7,036 bases of DNA from Defluviitaleaceae bacterium (GTDB lineage Bacteria > Bacillota > Clostridia > Lachnospirales > WRAA01). This document shows, in pieces, positions 5,658 through 7,036 of this stretch; position 1 is the first letter of the stretch; the number at the start of each line of letters is the position of its first letter. A program made the position numbers and the translations under genes. Where the stretch lies: the NCBI GenBank assembly GCA_009780445.1, contig WRAA01000107.1, positions 1-7,036 on the forward strand, read 5' to 3'. The notes under the pieces were generated by a model, which saw nothing but the letters and a program-made list of their open reading frames with translations, was not told where the DNA came from and did no database searches.

Positions 5658-6860
5658 CTCTCCTGATGTAAGCCCTTCGCGCCTGTCGCCGATCAAAATC
5701 AGCCCGTCGGAGGCCATCAAGTGGCTGATCAGGCCGGACTTCCCGTGTACCGGATCCGCGTAGAACTTGCCGCCGGCATAGTTCAGCTTTACGGCCAACA
5801 CGGTCAGCTTGCCGGGTGCGGAATGTACGTTTGCCGTAAGCTCTGCCGTAAGGTGCGGCAGACCTCCGGAGATGCCGCACAGGCTGTCCAGGAACGGCTG
5901 CACCACCATCTTAAACACGATGTATGCCGAAACGCACTGCCCTGGAAGCCCCAGAACGGGCTTGCCGCCCACCTTGGCCACGATTGTGGGCTTGCCGGGC
6001 TTGAGCGCGATTCCGTGGGCGAAAACGCTGTCTTTCTCCACGGCCTCTATCGCGGCGCGTGTATAGTCCTTGTCCCCGACGGAGGTTCCGCCGCTTATCA
6101 GCACAATGTCCGCTTCGCAAACGGCGCGGCATATCTCCGCCCGAATCTCGCCGAAGCTGTCACCCACGATACGCCGGCTTGTGACGCGGCATCCGTAGGC
6201 CTCCAGCTCCGCGCCCAGCATGTGGGTGTTTACGTCGCGTATGCAGCCGAGCGGCAGAGGCTCGCCAAGCCCGACGATCTCGTCGCCCGTGGAGATTATG
6301 GCACAGCAGGGCATTATGTACACCGGCACATCCGTTACGCCGGCGGCGGCCATAATGCCGATGTGCAGGGGCGTGATCCGCGTGCCGCGCGCCGCAAGCA
6401 AGCCGCCAAACCCGCAGTCGTCACCCTTGTACATTATGTTGGTGTTCGGCGCGCAGGCATGAAGCACGGCAACGGTATCCTGCGAAAGCTTCTCGCAGTA
6501 CTCCACCATCACCACGGCATCCGCCCCCGCGGGAATCTGTGCGCCCGTTGGCACGTACACCGCCTCGCCGCGCCCGACACTCACCTTCGTGGCCATACCC
6601 ATCTGCGCCGGCGGCAAGACCTTCAAGAAGCACGGCACACTCTCCGACGCGCCAAAGGTATCGCCGCTGACAACGGCATAACCATCCACGCAGGATCTGT
6701 CAAACCCCGGCGACTGCTCCGCGGCAACAACGTCCGCCGCAAGAACACGCCCCGGAGCCTGCCCAAGGCCAACAACTTCACACTCCAAAGCAATGTGCGC
6801 AAACTTCTCCTTCATTTCGCCCAACACGCTGTGCAATGTTTTCATCGTAAGAAACGACAT
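5634..6860 (-). CDS. moeA: MoeA, molybdopterin molybdenum/tungsten transferase (second, unfused copy)
   Basis: A complete four-domain MoeA of 408 residues, the usual family length; it inserts molybdate or tungstate into MPT-AMP in the cytoplasm. Motifs in order: SCVDGYAV at 56-63, PTGAQIPAGADAVVMVE at 104-120, STGDEI at 190-195, SGGTSVGDKDYT at 256-267 (D265), HGIALKPGKPT at 282-292, GLPGQCVSAY at 304-313, KSGLISHLMASDGLI at 374-388 and a C-terminal SGEIVDVVRL. The usual PGNP in the active-site loop is PGQC here. I chose the ATG at 6860 because GGAGG lies ten bases upstream; the frame is open back to 6902, but that part lies in the palindrome arm. An ATG at 6845 is less likely. It has its own consensus promoter and structured leader and is cut off from moeA1 by the opposite-strand island. 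Confidence 0.95.
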   Translation of the reverse strand: MSFLTMKTLHSVLGEMKEKFAHIALECEVVGLGQAPGRVLAADVVAAEQSPGFDRSCVDGYAVVSGDTFGASESVPCFLKVLPPAQMGMATKVSVGRGEAVYVPTGAQIPAGADAVVMVEYCEKLSQDTVAVLHACAPNTNIMYKGDDCGFGGLLAARGTRITPLHIGIMAAAGVTDVPVYIMPCCAIISTGDEIVGLGEPLPLGCIRDVNTHMLGAELEAYGCRVTSRRIVGDSFGEIRAEICRAVCEADIVLISGGTSVGDKDYTRAAIEAVEKDSVFAHGIALKPGKPTIVAKVGGKPVLGLPGQCVSAYIVFKMVVQPFLDSLCGISGGLPHLTAELTANVHSAPGKLTVLAVKLNYAGGKFYADPVHGKSGLISHLMASDGLILIGDRREGLTSGEIVDVVRL

Positions 6861-6870
6861 CCCGCGCAAA

Positions 6871-6875
6871 CCTCC
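6871..6875 (-). promoter_or_regulatory. Ribosome binding site fixing the moeA2 start
   Basis: GGAGG on the minus strand, ten bases before the ATG at 6860. The spacing is long, but no better pair exists nearby. It sits ten bases after the base of the large palindrome, so folding of the leader could affect access to it. Confidence 0.7.
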
Positions 6876-6884
6876 GTTCACTAA

Positions 6885-6982
6885 AGCAGTTCCACTTGAC
6901 ACTTGCTGAATCGGAGCCGGAACCGCAATGGTTCACTGCGGTTTCCGGCGAACGATGAAGCTTAGTGTCAAGCGGAACTGCT
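6885..6982. repeat. 98-bp imperfect palindrome in the moeA2 leader
   Basis: Outer arms 6885-6903 and 6964-6982 are complementary at 18 of 19 positions, and the single mismatch can form G-U in minus-strand RNA. After an internal loop, inner arms 6916-6927 (gccggaaccgca) and 6937-6949 pair with one bulged base around a nine-base loop (6928-6936). The whole lies between the moeA2 promoter and its ribosome site, so it would be transcribed as a long hairpin. A 10-bp direct repeat (taaagcagtt, 6882-6891 and 6984-6993) spans its ends. It could be a small transposon-derived repeat with terminal inverted repeats or a regulatory RNA; it is too close to the start codon to be a simple terminator with a T tract, and I see none. 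Confidence 0.8.
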
Positions 6983-6993
6983 ATAAAGCAGTT
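6976..6993. repeat. Short hairpin competing with the large palindrome
   Basis: The sequence aactgc-tataaa-gcagtt is a perfect 6-bp stem with a six-base loop. Its arm at 6976-6981 is also part of the right arm of the 98-bp palindrome, so the two structures cannot form together in the leader RNA. On the minus strand this short hairpin would be transcribed first, within ~20 bases of the expected transcription start. Confidence 0.5.
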
Positions 6994-7001
6994 TCAGCCC
7001 A

Positions 7002-7031
7002 ATTATATTAGTAACGCGCACCCCTTGTCAA
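7002..7031 (-). promoter_or_regulatory. Consensus promoter for moeA2
   Basis: On the minus strand TTGACA (7031-7026), an 18-base spacer, and TATAAT (7007-7002). Transcription should begin near 6995, giving a structured leader of about 135 bases before the moeA2 ATG. Its -35, GTGCGC spacer block and TATAATTG end resemble the promoter at 4376-4348, so the two units may be co-regulated. Confidence 0.82.
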
Positions 7032-7036
7032 CAACA

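Noticed and set aside
5721..6884. Plus-strand open frame of 387 codons opposite moeA2
   Set aside because: It covers almost exactly the conserved moeA2 gene on the other strand and shows no coherent domain.
6885..6982. Known Moco riboswitch upstream of moeA2
   Set aside because: The position is right, but I cannot match the conserved sequence elements I recall from that RNA, and the 19-bp outer stem is unusual for it; left as an untested possibility.
1..7036. tRNA, rRNA, CRISPR arrays, transposase genes
   Set aside because: No cloverleaf-like segment, regularly spaced repeats or transposase motifs were seen on either strand.

Overview
The window looks like a chromosomal segment of an anaerobic bacterium, most likely a moderately high-GC Firmicute of the class Clostridia. 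This rests on the start of an aldehyde:ferredoxin oxidoreductase (an oxygen-sensitive tungstopterin enzyme), near-perfect TTGACA/TATAAT promoters, strong GGAGG-type ribosome binding sites, and GTG starts coupled to the preceding stop codon. The lineage call is an inference; the cofactor theme is secure.

Layout. Almost everything is on the minus strand, so the transcript order runs from high to low coordinates. At the right edge a consensus promoter (7031-7002) is followed by a structured leader holding a ~98-bp imperfect palindrome (6885-6982), then moeA copy 2 (6860-5634). Next comes an island of about 1.3 kb on the opposite (plus) strand: an AT-rich membrane protein gene (4508-4951) and an N-terminally anchored exported protein gene (4986-5624), neither of which I recognise. 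A second perfect promoter (4376-4348, minus) then starts a tight operon: moeA copy 1 fused to a periplasmic-binding-protein-like domain (4297-2411), mogA/moaB (2418-1933), a MOSC-domain protein (1908-1438), a ThiF/MoeB-like E1 enzyme (1441-755), an 87-residue protein ending in Gly-Gly (751-488), and the N-terminal third or less of the aldehyde:ferredoxin oxidoreductase (454 to beyond base 1). Gaps are -8 to +33 bases, so co-transcription is likely.

How the genes fit together. MogA adenylylates molybdopterin and MoeA inserts molybdate or tungstate, so the operon encodes the late steps of molybdenum/tungsten cofactor assembly beside an enzyme expected to use that cofactor. The MOSC protein (sulfur transfer to or from metal cofactors), the E1 and the Gly-Gly protein form a plausible sulfur-handling branch. 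The genes for making molybdopterin itself (moaA, moaC, moaE, a recognisable moaD) and a tungstate transporter are not in this window.

Most interesting points. (1) The Gly-Gly-ending small protein directly downstream of an E1 does not read like ordinary MoaD or ThiS and may be an atypical sulfur carrier. (2) An imperfect 32-bp direct repeat flanks the opposite-strand island; its left copy encodes the same last residues (VDVVRL, stop) as moeA2, as if the island split an ancestral moeA2-moeA1 junction. (3) The moeA2 leader contains a long palindrome with alternative pairing partners, either a small transposon-derived repeat or a regulatory RNA. (4) The two consensus promoters share a GTGCGC block in their spacers.
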